Below are positions 8,748-17,277 of a stretch of 48,037 bases of DNA, piece after piece; within the stretch, counting starts at the first letter, position 1; every line of letters begins with the position of its first letter. A program made the translations under genes and the position numbers. The notes beneath the pieces are model-generated. The model was not told where the DNA came from, did no database searches, and worked only from the letters and a program-made list of their open reading frames with translations. This DNA is from Halieaceae bacterium (GTDB taxonomy: Bacteria > Pseudomonadota > Gammaproteobacteria > Pseudomonadales > Halieaceae), in the NCBI GenBank assembly GCA_024640505.1, contig JAHEEV010000009.1:18017-66053 (forward strand). Reading direction: 5' to 3'.

Positions 8748-9512
8748 ATGATGAGAAAGGCTTTAACCCAGGCCGGACTGGCACTGGTCTGTACGCTCTT
8801 TTTAGGGGGTTTTGCCCTCGCGGAAACCCTGCGGGTTGGCCTGTCCGCCGATTACCCGCCACTGCACTACCGGCAGGATGGCCGGATCGTCGGCATCGAG
8901 GTGGATAATTCGCGCGCGGTAGGCGAAATCATCGGCCGCCGGGTCGAGTTGGTGGTATTGCCTTTCGAGGGGTTGATTCCCGCCCTGAAAGCGGGGGACA
9001 TCGATGTAATCATGTCCGGCATGAGCGTGACGCCCGAGCGCAGTGCGCAGGTCTATTTCACCGAGCCCTACATGCAGGTCGGGCAGATGGCCATCATGCA
9101 TCGTGACAAGGTCGGCCGCTACTCCCAACCCTGGTCAATATATCGCGAGGGCGTGCGTATCGGCGTGGAACCGGGAACCACCGGTGCGGCGTTTGCAGAG
9201 CGCGAGCTGAAAGATGCAGAAATCAGTGTGTACTCCGACCCCGGAGCAGCTTTCGGCGCGCTGCGCAGGGACGAGATCGACCTCTATATCCACGATGCCC
9301 CGACCAGTTGGCAGCTGGCGAATTCCACCGAGAACGGGGATCTGCTCAGCCTCTACTCCCCGCTCACCGAGGAGATGCTGGCCTGGGCGGTTCGTCCCGA
9401 GGACGGTGCGCTGGCGGGCGAACTCAACAGGGCCCTGAAACTGATGAAATCCAACGGTACCTTGCAGTACATTCTCAATCGCTGGATCCCGGTCAAGGTC
9501 GAGGTCCGCTGA
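8748..9512 (+). CDS. periplasmic amino-acid-type substrate-binding protein
   Basis: A 254-residue family-3 solute-binding protein. It has a signal peptide ending FALA|ETLRV, then the usual first strand RVGLSADYPPLHY, the ligand-loop segment GDIDVIMSGMSVTPERSAQVYFTEPY and the GVEPGTTGAAFAERE hinge region. The conserved Arg of the amino-acid site appears in SVTPERSAQV. ATG ATG begins at 8748 after an ACAGGA sequence. No permease or ATPase gene is next to it, so it is an orphan binding protein that may serve a distant transporter or act as a sensor input. The ligand is probably a polar amino acid or related acid. Confidence 0.85.
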   Translation: MMRKALTQAGLALVCTLFLGGFALAETLRVGLSADYPPLHYRQDGRIVGIEVDNSRAVGEIIGRRVELVVLPFEGLIPALKAGDIDVIMSGMSVTPERSAQVYFTEPYMQVGQMAIMHRDKVGRYSQPWSIYREGVRIGVEPGTTGAAFAERELKDAEISVYSDPGAAFGALRRDEIDLYIHDAPTSWQLANSTENGDLLSLYSPLTEEMLAWAVRPEDGALAGELNRALKLMKSNGTLQYILNRWIPVKVEVR

Positions 9513-9536
9513 CCCCGCAACGGCGTGACGGCCCCG

Positions 9537-10442
9537 TCAGTCGTTCACGCCGGGAAAGTGGTACTCATGCCCCCACAGGTCGCCCTCGGTGCTGACGGTG
9601 GGTACGTGGTTCTCCCAGTCGATGAGCAGGCCGTCGTAGCCGTATTCCACCGCGATGCCGCCGGGAGCGAGCACGTAGAAGGAGCACATGTTGTCGTTCA
9701 CATGCCGGCCCAGAGTGGCCAGATAGGGCAGCCCGGCCTGCTTCACCCGATCCATGGCCTTGCCCACCTCATCCATGCTCCCGACCTCCACCATCATATG
9801 CACCACGCCGGCGGGGTGGGGGCCGTTAAACAGGGCGAGGGAGTGCTGCCGGGGATTGTTCGCATGCATGAAGGTGATCTGTACGCCCTCCATACCCGGC
9901 GGGTAGAGGGTGTCGGTGATGCCCAGCCCGAGCAGATCCGTATAGAAAGCGATCGTTGCTTCGGTCTCCGGGGCTGGCAGCACGAGATGGCCGAAACCCA
10001 GGTCTCCGGTCTGTTGGTAGCTGGTGACGAAACCGGGTACGCCTGCGGCGGAATTGAGGGGGATGTAATCCAGTTCCCGGCCATGGTAGAGCTCGATCGT
10101 ATTACCTGAGGGATCCTGTACGGACGCGAAAGCGGTCACACAGCGACGGGCGGCCTCTTCACTGGAGCCGGGCGCCACCGTGTGCCCCGCGCCGGACAGG
10201 GCGTCGCAGGCAGCCTGCCAGTCAGCTTCGGAACGGAATTCCAGTCCCGCTGCCAGCAGCCTGTCGCCGTCGCCCGGTTCGATCATGAAGCGGAAGGGGT
10301 GGTCGTCCATGCGCAGGAATCGCGCTCCCTGTGTATCCTCGCGGGAAGCCTCCATCAGGCCCAGTACGCTGGTGCCGAACTCCATCCAGGCAGCGGTATC
10401 CGATGCCTCGATTCTCAAATATCCCGCGGCGGTGACTGACAT
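9537..10442 (-). CDS. type I extradiol ring-cleaving dioxygenase (BphC/HsaC-like)
   Basis: A 301-residue two-domain vicinal-oxygen-chelate protein. The C-terminal domain keeps the whole type I extradiol active site in order: iron ligands His152 (GFGHLVL), His215 (VVHMMVEV) and Glu266 (AVEYGYDG), plus acid/base residues His200 (RQHSLALFN), His247 (GRHVNDN) and Tyr256. The N-terminal domain (residues 1-125) is the non-catalytic repeat. Such enzymes cleave catechols next to the two hydroxyls, as in biphenyl (BphC) or steroid ring A (HsaC, TesB) degradation. The gene is divergent from the DUF35/thiolase-fold run, 266 bases away, which suggests shared control. The true catechol is unknown. Confidence 0.87.
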   Translation of the reverse strand: MSVTAAGYLRIEASDTAAWMEFGTSVLGLMEASREDTQGARFLRMDDHPFRFMIEPGDGDRLLAAGLEFRSEADWQAACDALSGAGHTVAPGSSEEAARRCVTAFASVQDPSGNTIELYHGRELDYIPLNSAAGVPGFVTSYQQTGDLGFGHLVLPAPETEATIAFYTDLLGLGITDTLYPPGMEGVQITFMHANNPRQHSLALFNGPHPAGVVHMMVEVGSMDEVGKAMDRVKQAGLPYLATLGRHVNDNMCSFYVLAPGGIAVEYGYDGLLIDWENHVPTVSTEGDLWGHEYHFPGVND

Positions 10443-10708
10443 CTCGTGTTCTCCTGTGTTGCGTGATCCAGCCCCGGGGACCTCAGGGTCGGGCAGGGCA
10501 GTGTGGCTCCATTATCGTGTATTTCTCTCGCGTGGACAGGCGTGCAGGCCAATTTCTTCTCGGGCTGGTATAAGTAACGCAACCTCTACCGCCAATCCGC
10601 GAAATGATCTTAAAAGTCACTGCCACCTGATCCCACACGTCATTGAGGCTTGCGCGAGGCTGCACGATACTCTCTCCCCCATCGTGTCAAACAGGGAGGG
10701 CCGCGAGC

Positions 10709-11155
10709 GTGTCGCAGCCGGAAGTCCTCAGCCAGGCGTTCGAGCTTGGTTTTACCTACACCCGTTCCACGGGTCCCGTGGTCGGTCGTTTCCTGACCGA
10801 ACTCAAAAACCGCAGAATCGTCGGCAACCGGGCCAGTGATGGCCGGGTGATCGTGCCGCCCATGGAGTACGACCCCGATACCGCCGCGGAACTGACCGAA
10901 TTTGTCGAGGTGGGTCAGGAAGGTGAGATCGTCAGTTTCGCCTGGGTCAAGCAGCCCAGGGAGGCGCACCCCATGGATAAACCCTTCGCCTGGGCGATGA
11001 TCAGGCTCGACGGGGCAGATATCCCGATGATTCATTGTGTGGCGGCGCAGGCCGAGGGCGACGTGGCCACCGGCGCCCGGGTGCGTGCGGTGTGGGCCGA
11101 TGAAACCCGCGGCTATATCAGTGACATCCGCTGCTTCGAACTGGTCCAGGAGTGA
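10709..11155 (+). CDS. DUF35 OB-fold protein, first copy (no zinc ribbon)
   Basis: A 148-residue DUF35-type protein. It begins with the helical lead FELGFTYTRSTGPVVGRFLTEL and continues into the OB-fold segment EGEIVSFAWVKQ...WAMIRLDGADIPMIHCVA...GARVRAVWAD. The four-cysteine rubredoxin-like knuckle of typical members is absent (the segment reads NRRIVGNRASDGRVIVPP). I set the start at GTG 10709 because GGGAGG lies nine bases upstream; longer readings lack a ribosome site. It is four bases from the second DUF35 gene. DUF35 proteins usually act as obligate partners of thiolase-fold enzymes, shaping the acyl-CoA channel. Confidence 0.83.
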   Translation: MSQPEVLSQAFELGFTYTRSTGPVVGRFLTELKNRRIVGNRASDGRVIVPPMEYDPDTAAELTEFVEVGQEGEIVSFAWVKQPREAHPMDKPFAWAMIRLDGADIPMIHCVAAQAEGDVATGARVRAVWADETRGYISDIRCFELVQE

Positions 11156-11159
11156 TGGT

Positions 11160-11675
11160 ATGAGTGAAGAACAGGACATGATTACCGGCATCGAGGCACC
11201 CATTTACCTCAAGTACAACTTCACCGCGGGGCGGGCCCCGGCGCGCTTCCTGTCCCAGCTGAAGCGGGGGGTCCTGACCGGGCAGCGCTGCCCCAGGTGC
11301 ACCAATGTCTATATACCCCCCCGTGGCTCCTGTGCCGCCTGCGGTATTGCGACCGAGGAGGAAGTGGCGTTGCCCGACAAGGGCACTGTGCAGTCGTTTA
11401 CCATCGTGTCGATACCGATTCCCAATAACCCCATCCAGCCCCCCTACGTCATTGCGAATCTCGTGCTGGACGGGGCCAATATCTCCTTCATCCATCTCTT
11501 GAGTGAATGCGTCAACGAGGAGGTTCATATCGGGCAGCGTATAGAGGCGGTGTGGAAGCCCGAGGAAGAGTGGGATTATGCGATGGACAACATCCGCTAT
11601 TTCAGGCCTATCGACGAGCCGGATGTGCCGGTGGAGATGATCGGCAAAGTACCCGCTTCGGGTTGGGAGGGCTAG
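11160..11675 (+). CDS. DUF35 OB-fold protein with zinc ribbon, second copy
   Basis: A 171-residue DUF35 protein starting at ATG 11160, where the preceding gene ends at 11155. It has the complete layout: an N-terminal helix (KYNFTAGRAPARFLSQLKRG), a zinc knuckle with two CxxC pairs (QRCPRCTNVYIPPRGSCAAC), then the OB-fold (GTVQSFTIVSIPIP...VIANLVLDGANISFIHLLS...GQRIEAVWKPEEE). It is the form that pairs with Ltp2-type aldolases in steroid side-chain degradation. It lies five bases before the first thiolase-fold gene, so the two are probably co-translated as partners. Confidence 0.87.
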   Translation: MSEEQDMITGIEAPIYLKYNFTAGRAPARFLSQLKRGVLTGQRCPRCTNVYIPPRGSCAACGIATEEEVALPDKGTVQSFTIVSIPIPNNPIQPPYVIANLVLDGANISFIHLLSECVNEEVHIGQRIEAVWKPEEEWDYAMDNIRYFRPIDEPDVPVEMIGKVPASGWEG

Positions 11676-11679
11676 CAGG

Positions 11680-12738
11680 ATGAGAGAAATTGCCATAGTG
11701 GCCTTCCACCAGTCGGACTGTATCTCCCACGCGGGCGCTGCCAACGAGGTGGAGCTGATCATGCCCCAGCTGCAGGCGGTCTATGAACAGGTGGGCATTA
11801 AGAACGCCCAGGATGTGGACTTCGTCTGTTCGGGCAGTTGTGATTACCTGCAGGGTGCAGCCTTTGCTTTCGTGTCCGGTGTGGACGCCCTGGGTGCCGT
11901 GCCGCCGATCAAGGAATCTCACGTGGAGATGGACGCGGCCTGGGCCCTGTACGAGGCCATGCTCAAAATCCGCATGGGCCACGCGGATTCCGCCCTGATT
12001 TACGGCTTCGGTAAGTCCTCTCCGGGTGAGCTGCCGATCGTCCTGTCACAGCAGCTGGACCCCTATTATTTGGCGCCCCAGTGGGTGGATACGATTTCCC
12101 TGGCGGCCATGCAGGCACGCATCATGCTCGAGAGCGGCGTAATTTCCGAGCGGGATATGGCGGAGGTCGTATCGCGCTCGCGCCGCAACGCCCGGGATAA
12201 TCCCCACGCACAGCTCAGTGGGGAACTCTCTGCAGACGATGTGCTGGCAGAAGAGACTTACGTTTCGCCCTTGCGCAAGGCGGACATCTGCCCGGTATCA
12301 GACGGCGCGTCGGCAATGATCATCTGTACGCCCGACAAGGCCCGGGCATGGGGTGTGCCCTACGCGTTGATCACCGGGATAGATCACCGCATAGAGACCC
12401 ACAACCTGGGGATGCGCGATCTCACCGATTCGGTTTCCACGCGTCTTGCTGCACAGGGAGCCGGTGTCAACGAGGGACAGGTGGATGTGGCAGAACTCTA
12501 CGCACCTTTCAGCCACCAGGAGATCATCCTGACCCGCGCCCTCGGCCTGGACGCGGGTACCCCCGTCAACCCGAGTGGCGGCGTACTGGCGGGCAACCTC
12601 ATGATGGCATCGGGCTTGTGCCGGATCGGCGAGGTGTTCAACCGCATCATCGCCGGTGAGGCGCAACGGGGGGTGGCCCATGCAACCAGCGGCCCCTGCC
12701 TGCAACACAACCTGGTAACTGTCCTGGAGCGTGCGTAA
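11680..12738 (+). CDS. thiolase-fold protein (SCP2/Ltp-like), probably aldolase-type, A
   Basis: A 352-residue SCP2-thiolase/lipid-transfer-type protein. The region where thiolases carry the acyl-accepting Cys reads SHVEMDAAWALYEAM, with no Cys. The canonical NEAF/HDCF motif is ELYAPFS, putting Tyr274 where thiolases have Asn or His, and the GHP loop reads AGNLMMASG (Asn306). A Cys remains near the C-terminus (SGPCLQHN). Loss of the nucleophilic Cys together with a Tyr at this site is a feature of the Ltp2-type retro-aldolases, which split beta-hydroxyacyl-CoA side chains together with a DUF35 partner. Two DUF35 genes lie directly upstream. Aldolase activity is inferred; the fold is certain. 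Confidence 0.83.
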   Translation: MREIAIVAFHQSDCISHAGAANEVELIMPQLQAVYEQVGIKNAQDVDFVCSGSCDYLQGAAFAFVSGVDALGAVPPIKESHVEMDAAWALYEAMLKIRMGHADSALIYGFGKSSPGELPIVLSQQLDPYYLAPQWVDTISLAAMQARIMLESGVISERDMAEVVSRSRRNARDNPHAQLSGELSADDVLAEETYVSPLRKADICPVSDGASAMIICTPDKARAWGVPYALITGIDHRIETHNLGMRDLTDSVSTRLAAQGAGVNEGQVDVAELYAPFSHQEIILTRALGLDAGTPVNPSGGVLAGNLMMASGLCRIGEVFNRIIAGEAQRGVAHATSGPCLQHNLVTVLERA

Positions 12739-13901
12739 TGGCTGAGTTGGCAGCAGTGGTCGGTATCGGCCAGACGAAATACACCACCAAGCGCGGCGAC
12801 GTATCCATCGCGGGCCTGGTCCGCGAGGCAGCAGTCAACGCCCTGCAGGACGCCGCCCTGGATTGGGACGACATCGACGCCGTCATCATCGGCAAAGCGC
12901 CGGATATGTTCGAAGGCATCGTCATGCCCGAGATCTACCTGACGGACGCGCTGGGCTGCAATGGCAAACCCATGTTGCGTGTCCATACCGCCGGGTCCGT
13001 GGGCGGTTCCACGGCCCTGGTGGCCGCCTCCCATGTGCAGAGCGGCACATTCCGGCGCGTGCTGACGGTGGCTTTCGAAAAGCAGTCCGAATCGAATGCC
13101 ATGTGGGCGCTGTCCACACCACAGCCCTTTTCCGTGCATCTGAACGCCGGGGCGGGGGGGTATTTTGCACCGATTATCCGCGAGTACATTCGGCGCTCCG
13201 GTGCGCCCTATGACGTCGGCATCAAGGTCGCGGTCAAGGATCGCCTGCACGGTGCCCGCAATCCGCTCTCCCATTTGCAGAAACCGGATATCACCATGAA
13301 GGAGGTGGAAGAGTCCTTCATGCTGTGGGATCCCATTCGCTTCCTCGAATCCTGCCCCTCCTCTGACGGCGCCTGTGCCATGGTCATTGCCAACGAGGAG
13401 CTGGCCGGGGAGTCGCCCAAGCCACCGGCCTGGATCCGCGGCGTGGCCATGCGTTCGGAGCCCACCATGTACGCCGGTCGCGAGGAGGTGAGCCCGCAGG
13501 CGGGGCGCGACTGTGCGGCGGATGTCTACCGGCAGGCTGGTATCACCGATCCGCGCAGGGACCTGGACTGCGCCGAGGTCTATGTACCCTTCAGCTGGTA
13601 CGAACCGATGTGGCTGGAAAACCTGGGCTTTGCCCCGGAGGGTGAGGGCTGGAAGCTGACCATGGAGGGGGCGACCTCGCTGGATGAGGGTGGCGACATT
13701 CCCTGGAACTGTTCCGGGGGCGTGCTCTCGTCCAACCCGATCGGCGCCTCCGGCATGATCCGCTTCGCGGAAGCGGCGCGACAGGTCCGCGGTGATGCCG
13801 GCGCACACCAGGTGGAGGGGGCGAAACTGGCCCTGGGTCACGCTTACGGCGGCGGCGCACAGTTCTTTGCCATGTGGGTCGTCGGTGCCGAAAAATCCTG
13901 A
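12738..13901 (+). CDS. thiolase-fold protein (SCP2/Ltp-like), probably aldolase-type, B
   Basis: A 387-residue protein whose ATG overlaps the previous stop (TAATG). It begins like the Ltp group (AAVVGIGQTKYTTKRGD). The active-site Cys position reads VHTAGSVGGSTAL, without Cys. The acid/base motif is EVYVPFS (Tyr282), the GHP loop is SSNPIGASG (Asn333), and the C-terminal CxG of thiolases is replaced by AYGGGAQFF. It therefore lacks every catalytic residue of a normal thiolase but keeps the CoA-site glycines. As with copy A, a DUF35-dependent C-C lyase role is the best guess. With two DUF35 and two such proteins, the operon may encode two heteromers or one four-part complex. Confidence 0.83.
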   Translation: MAELAAVVGIGQTKYTTKRGDVSIAGLVREAAVNALQDAALDWDDIDAVIIGKAPDMFEGIVMPEIYLTDALGCNGKPMLRVHTAGSVGGSTALVAASHVQSGTFRRVLTVAFEKQSESNAMWALSTPQPFSVHLNAGAGGYFAPIIREYIRRSGAPYDVGIKVAVKDRLHGARNPLSHLQKPDITMKEVEESFMLWDPIRFLESCPSSDGACAMVIANEELAGESPKPPAWIRGVAMRSEPTMYAGREEVSPQAGRDCAADVYRQAGITDPRRDLDCAEVYVPFSWYEPMWLENLGFAPEGEGWKLTMEGATSLDEGGDIPWNCSGGVLSSNPIGASGMIRFAEAARQVRGDAGAHQVEGAKLALGHAYGGGAQFFAMWVVGAEKS

Positions 13902-13913
13902 GGGGAACAGACC

Positions 13914-15542
13914 ATGGCCAAACACATTAATCTCGCCGATCTCTTCGAGTTGGTGGCCGACCGGGTGCCGGCCCGCGATGCCCTGGTGTGCGGAGAACAG
14001 CGGGCTACCTTTGGTGAACTGGAACAACGCGCCAACCGGCTTGCTCACTACCTGGCGAAACAGGGCGTTGGGGCAGGGGACCATGTCGGTCTCTACCTCT
14101 ACAACTGTAACGAGTACCTGGAGGGCATGCTCGCCTGCTTCAAGATCCGGGCCGTACCGATCAATGTCAATTACCGCTACGTCGATGAGGAGCTGCTGTA
14201 TATCTTCGACAACGCGGACATGGTGGCGTGCATCCATCACCAGGAGTTCGCACCCCATATCGCCGAGGTGATCGGCTCGGTTCCGGACCTGAGGACGCTG
14301 GTCTACGTTGCCGATGAATCCGGTGCCGATGCGTCCCCTATCGACTCGGTAGAGTACGAGCGCGCCATTGAGGGTCAGGACGCAGACCGTGATTTCCCCG
14401 AGCGAGCCGACGATGACCTGTTCATCCTCTACACCGGCGGCACCACCGGTATGCCCAAGGGTGTGATGTGGCCCCACAAGTCCGTCTTCTACGCCGCCAT
14501 GGGCGGCGGCGGGTGGTTCCATCCCGACGGCGCCATTACAGCACCCGAGCAGATCGCCGACCGGGTTGGCGATTTCCCCATCGTAGGCATGGCTCTGGCG
14601 CCCCTGATGCATGGTGCCTGCTGGTGGTATGCCTGCATTCAGCTCCTGGCCGGGAACAGCGTGATACTCAACCCCCACCACTCGCTGGTGGGTGAGCAGG
14701 TCTGGGATATCGTTGAGCGGGAGAAGGTCAACTCTATCTCCATCGTCGGCGATGCCATGGCCGTACCCCTGCTCGATGCGCTGGAGGCCAACCCGGAACG
14801 CTGGGATCTCAGCTCCGTGTTCAACGTGGGGTCCGGCGGGGCGGTTTTCTCCGAGAGTAAACAGGAGGCGTTCCGTCAGCACTTTCCCAACGTGTTCATT
14901 TCCAACTCCTTCGGCTCCTCCGAGAGCGGCAACATGGGCTTCGACGGCGGCGGCAAGAAGGGCCAGGGCCTGGGCAATGTCGTCAAGAGCGAGTTCATGT
15001 CGGTGATCACGGACGTGGAGGGAGAGCCCCACCGCCATGTGGAACACGGGGAAACGGGTATCTTCGCTCGCAGCGGATATATTCCTGTGGGCTATTACAA
15101 CGACCCGGAAAAAACGGCCCGCACCATCGTCGAGGTGGAGGGCAAACCGTGGCTGTTACTGGGCGATGAGGCCCGCCTGGAGGAGGACGACAGCATCACG
15201 GTTTTCGGTCGCGGTTCCAACTGCATCAATACCGGTGGGGAAAAAGTATTTCCCGAAGAGGTAGAGCAGGCACTCAAGTCGCACCCGGATATTTTTGACT
15301 GCCTCGTGGTAGCCACCCCCGACGAGCGCTTCGGCAGCAAGGTAACGGCGGTGGTGCAGGTTCGCGGCGACGCCCAGCTGGACCTGGCGTCGTTACAGGA
15401 GGAGGCGCGCAAACATATTGCGGGTTACAAGGTGCCGCGGGAACTGCATGTGGTAGACGAAGTGCCTCGCGCCCCCAGCGGCAAGCCCGCCTACCCGAAA
15501 GCGCTGGAAATCGCGCTTTGCGGTGACCACAAGGTCGCGTAA
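13914..15542 (+). CDS. acyl-CoA synthetase (AMP-forming)
   Basis: A 542-residue ANL-superfamily ligase. Motifs in order: the P-loop YTGGTTGMPKG at about residues 172-182, SFGSSESGNMG (A5-like), the hinge region GDEARLEEDD...FGRGSNCINTGGEKVFPEEVE (A8) and the catalytic Lys in APSGKPAYPK at about residue 523 (A10). It activates a carboxylic acid to its CoA ester. GGGGAA upstream is a fair ribosome site, and the gene follows thiolase-fold copy B by 12 bases, so it probably primes the substrate that the DUF35/thiolase-fold and crotonase enzymes process. FadD3- and FadD19-type steroid ligases have this size, but substrate cannot be read from sequence. Confidence 0.9.
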   Translation: MAKHINLADLFELVADRVPARDALVCGEQRATFGELEQRANRLAHYLAKQGVGAGDHVGLYLYNCNEYLEGMLACFKIRAVPINVNYRYVDEELLYIFDNADMVACIHHQEFAPHIAEVIGSVPDLRTLVYVADESGADASPIDSVEYERAIEGQDADRDFPERADDDLFILYTGGTTGMPKGVMWPHKSVFYAAMGGGGWFHPDGAITAPEQIADRVGDFPIVGMALAPLMHGACWWYACIQLLAGNSVILNPHHSLVGEQVWDIVEREKVNSISIVGDAMAVPLLDALEANPERWDLSSVFNVGSGGAVFSESKQEAFRQHFPNVFISNSFGSSESGNMGFDGGGKKGQGLGNVVKSEFMSVITDVEGEPHRHVEHGETGIFARSGYIPVGYYNDPEKTARTIVEVEGKPWLLLGDEARLEEDDSITVFGRGSNCINTGGEKVFPEEVEQALKSHPDIFDCLVVATPDERFGSKVTAVVQVRGDAQLDLASLQEEARKHIAGYKVPRELHVVDEVPRAPSGKPAYPKALEIALCGDHKVA

Positions 15543-15551
15543 TTATTGTCT

Positions 15552-15649
15552 GTAGGAGCCCGGAGCCTGCCCCGCTTTACCGGGTGCTCCGCGGGCGATT
15601 GTTGCGAGCGATTGTACCAGGAACAATCGCTCGCGGAGCGAGCTCCTAC
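15552..15649. repeat. REP/BIME-like inverted repeat
   Basis: The outer arms are GTAGGAGC (15552-15559) and GCTCCTAC (15642-15649). Inside is a perfect 10-bp stem, GAGCGATTGT (15606-15615) with ACAATCGCTC (15623-15632), around a 7-base loop, and a further GCTCCGC/GCGGAGC pairing. The TGTAGGAGC head is typical of REP elements in pseudomonads and relatives. It lies between the ligase and crotonase genes, where it could trim or stabilise the transcript. Confidence 0.75.
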
Positions 15650-15679
15650 GAGGGTTCATACAGAATAGCGGAACGACTC

Positions 15680-16498
15680 ATGCCCGAACTGGATATCAGC
15701 ACCAAGAACTGCATCGTCGAACAGGACGGCCACGTCCTGATCGTCACCCTCAATCGCCCCGAGGCGAAAAACGCCTTCAGCCCGGAGATGCTGCTTGGCA
15801 TGTACAAGGCCTGGCGCCTGCTGGATGAGGACGATGACCTGTACTGCGCCATCCTCACCGCCAACGGCGACACCTTCTGTGCGGGCATGGATCTCAAGGC
15901 GGGTGCTGAGGGCCAGCAGCGCTCCACCGAGGAGTTCATGGAAATCATGGGCAAGGTGCCCAACGTGCACTGGCAGGCCCTGCTCAGGGATAACCGCCCC
16001 CACAAGCCACTGATCCTGGCGGTGGAGGGCTATGCGCTGGCGGGCGGCACCGAGATACTGCAGGGCACCGATATCCGGGTGGCGGCGGAAAATGCCATTT
16101 TCGGCATCACCGAGGTGGCGCGCGGTCTGTATCCCATGTCCGGCTCCACCATTCGCCTGCGGCGCCAGATTCCCTACTGCCTGGCAGCGGAGATGCTGCT
16201 CTGCGCCGAGCATATTACCGCGCAGCAGGCCCTCGACTTCGGACTGATCAACAAGGTAGTTCCGGCAGGGCAGACCCTCGCCGCGGCCAGGGAATACGCG
16301 CAGAAGATCTGTGCTAATGCACCCCTGTCCGTGAAAGCCGTAACCCGCTCGCTGCGTGAGCACCAGGAGTGCATGGGCGAGGAGGATGCCATGGTAGCCT
16401 CCGACGAGCTGGCGGGACCGGTGTTCGCGTCCAACGACGCGAAAGAGGGAATGAAGGCCTTCAAGGAGAAACGGGAGGCGAAATTTACCGGTAGCTGA
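15680..16498 (+). CDS. enoyl-CoA hydratase/isomerase family protein (crotonase A)
   Basis: A 272-residue crotonase starting at ATG 15680. It shows the N-terminal strand LIVTLNRPEAKNAFS, the first oxyanion segment FCAGMDLKAGAEG, the second oxyanion segment YALAGGTEILQGTDIRVA, a catalytic-type Glu in FGITEVARGLYPMSG, and the C-terminal helices KEGMKAFKEKREAKF. This carries one of the two Glu positions of true hydratases; the first is replaced (LQGTD), so hydratase, isomerase or hydrolase activity remain open. A REP-like element separates it from the ligase gene. Probably it acts on the CoA ester formed there. Confidence 0.86.
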   Translation: MPELDISTKNCIVEQDGHVLIVTLNRPEAKNAFSPEMLLGMYKAWRLLDEDDDLYCAILTANGDTFCAGMDLKAGAEGQQRSTEEFMEIMGKVPNVHWQALLRDNRPHKPLILAVEGYALAGGTEILQGTDIRVAAENAIFGITEVARGLYPMSGSTIRLRRQIPYCLAAEMLLCAEHITAQQALDFGLINKVVPAGQTLAAAREYAQKICANAPLSVKAVTRSLREHQECMGEEDAMVASDELAGPVFASNDAKEGMKAFKEKREAKFTGS

Positions 16499-16587
16499 TG
16501 GCGGTGTACGGGATCGAAACGGTCGTTGCGGGCCTATCGCTCCCGTGGCACTCTCCCGGCTCTGTGAAATTGCAATCAGGACCAACG

Positions 16588-17262
16588 ATGACTGAACAGG
16601 CCAGAATTTTCGACGAGGTGGTCGCGGCCCGCCGCTCCCTGCGCGCCTTCCTGCCCGAACCCGTGGATCCCGCGACGCTGGAGGCGGTCTTTTCCGCGGC
16701 CCAGCGAGCCCCCAGTAACTGCAATACCCAACCGTGGATCGTCCATGTGGCCTCGGGCTCTGCGCTGCAGAAACTGCGCGAGGAGATGCCCGGCAAGTTC
16801 ATGAGCGGGGATATCAGCATGGACTTTCCCTACGACGGCAGCTACGAGGGTGTCTACAAGGAACGGCAGTACGGTGCCGCCCAGGCTCTCTATGATTCGG
16901 TGAACATCACCCGGGAGGACAAGGCCGGGCGCCACGAGCAGTTCATGCGCAATTTTGTGTTCTTCGATGCCCCCCACGTGGCTTTCCTGTTCCTGCCGGA
17001 GCCCTTCGGCCTGCGCGAGGCGGCGGATCTGGGCATGTATGCCCAGACCCTGATGCTGGCCATGACCGCTCACGGGCTGGGCAGCTGTCCCCAGACTGCC
17101 CTGAGCTTCCAGGCGGATTTTATTCGCGAACAATTGGGCGTGGCGGCCAGTAACAAGCTGCTGTTCGGTATCTCCTTCGGCCGCCCGGACCCGGAGGCGC
17201 CCGCCAACACCTGCACGACCGATCGGGCGGCGCTGGCCGACACCGTGACATTTCACCAGTAA
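16588..17262 (+). CDS. nitroreductase-family FMN oxidoreductase A
   Basis: A 224-residue nitroreductase-fold protein. The FMN phosphate-binding start is seen in ARRSLRAFLPEPVD, followed by AQRAPSNCNTQPWIVHV, and the second FMN segment is MTAHGLGSCPQTAL. I used ATG 16588, which has CAGGA eight bases upstream; an earlier in-frame ATG at 16498 would add 30 unlike residues. It lies 15 bases before crotonase B, inside the catabolic run, so it more likely reduces a pathway enone or quinone-type intermediate than a nitro compound. Substrate unknown. Confidence 0.87.
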   Translation: MTEQARIFDEVVAARRSLRAFLPEPVDPATLEAVFSAAQRAPSNCNTQPWIVHVASGSALQKLREEMPGKFMSGDISMDFPYDGSYEGVYKERQYGAAQALYDSVNITREDKAGRHEQFMRNFVFFDAPHVAFLFLPEPFGLREAADLGMYAQTLMLAMTAHGLGSCPQTALSFQADFIREQLGVAASNKLLFGISFGRPDPEAPANTCTTDRAALADTVTFHQ

Positions 17263-17277
17263 CAGGCCGCAAGGATT

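Noticed and set aside
12498-15047. An 849-codon open frame on the minus strand
   Set aside because: It lies opposite the thiolase-fold and ligase genes, shows no family motif, and is rich in His, Gly and Arg as expected from the reverse of G+C-rich codons.
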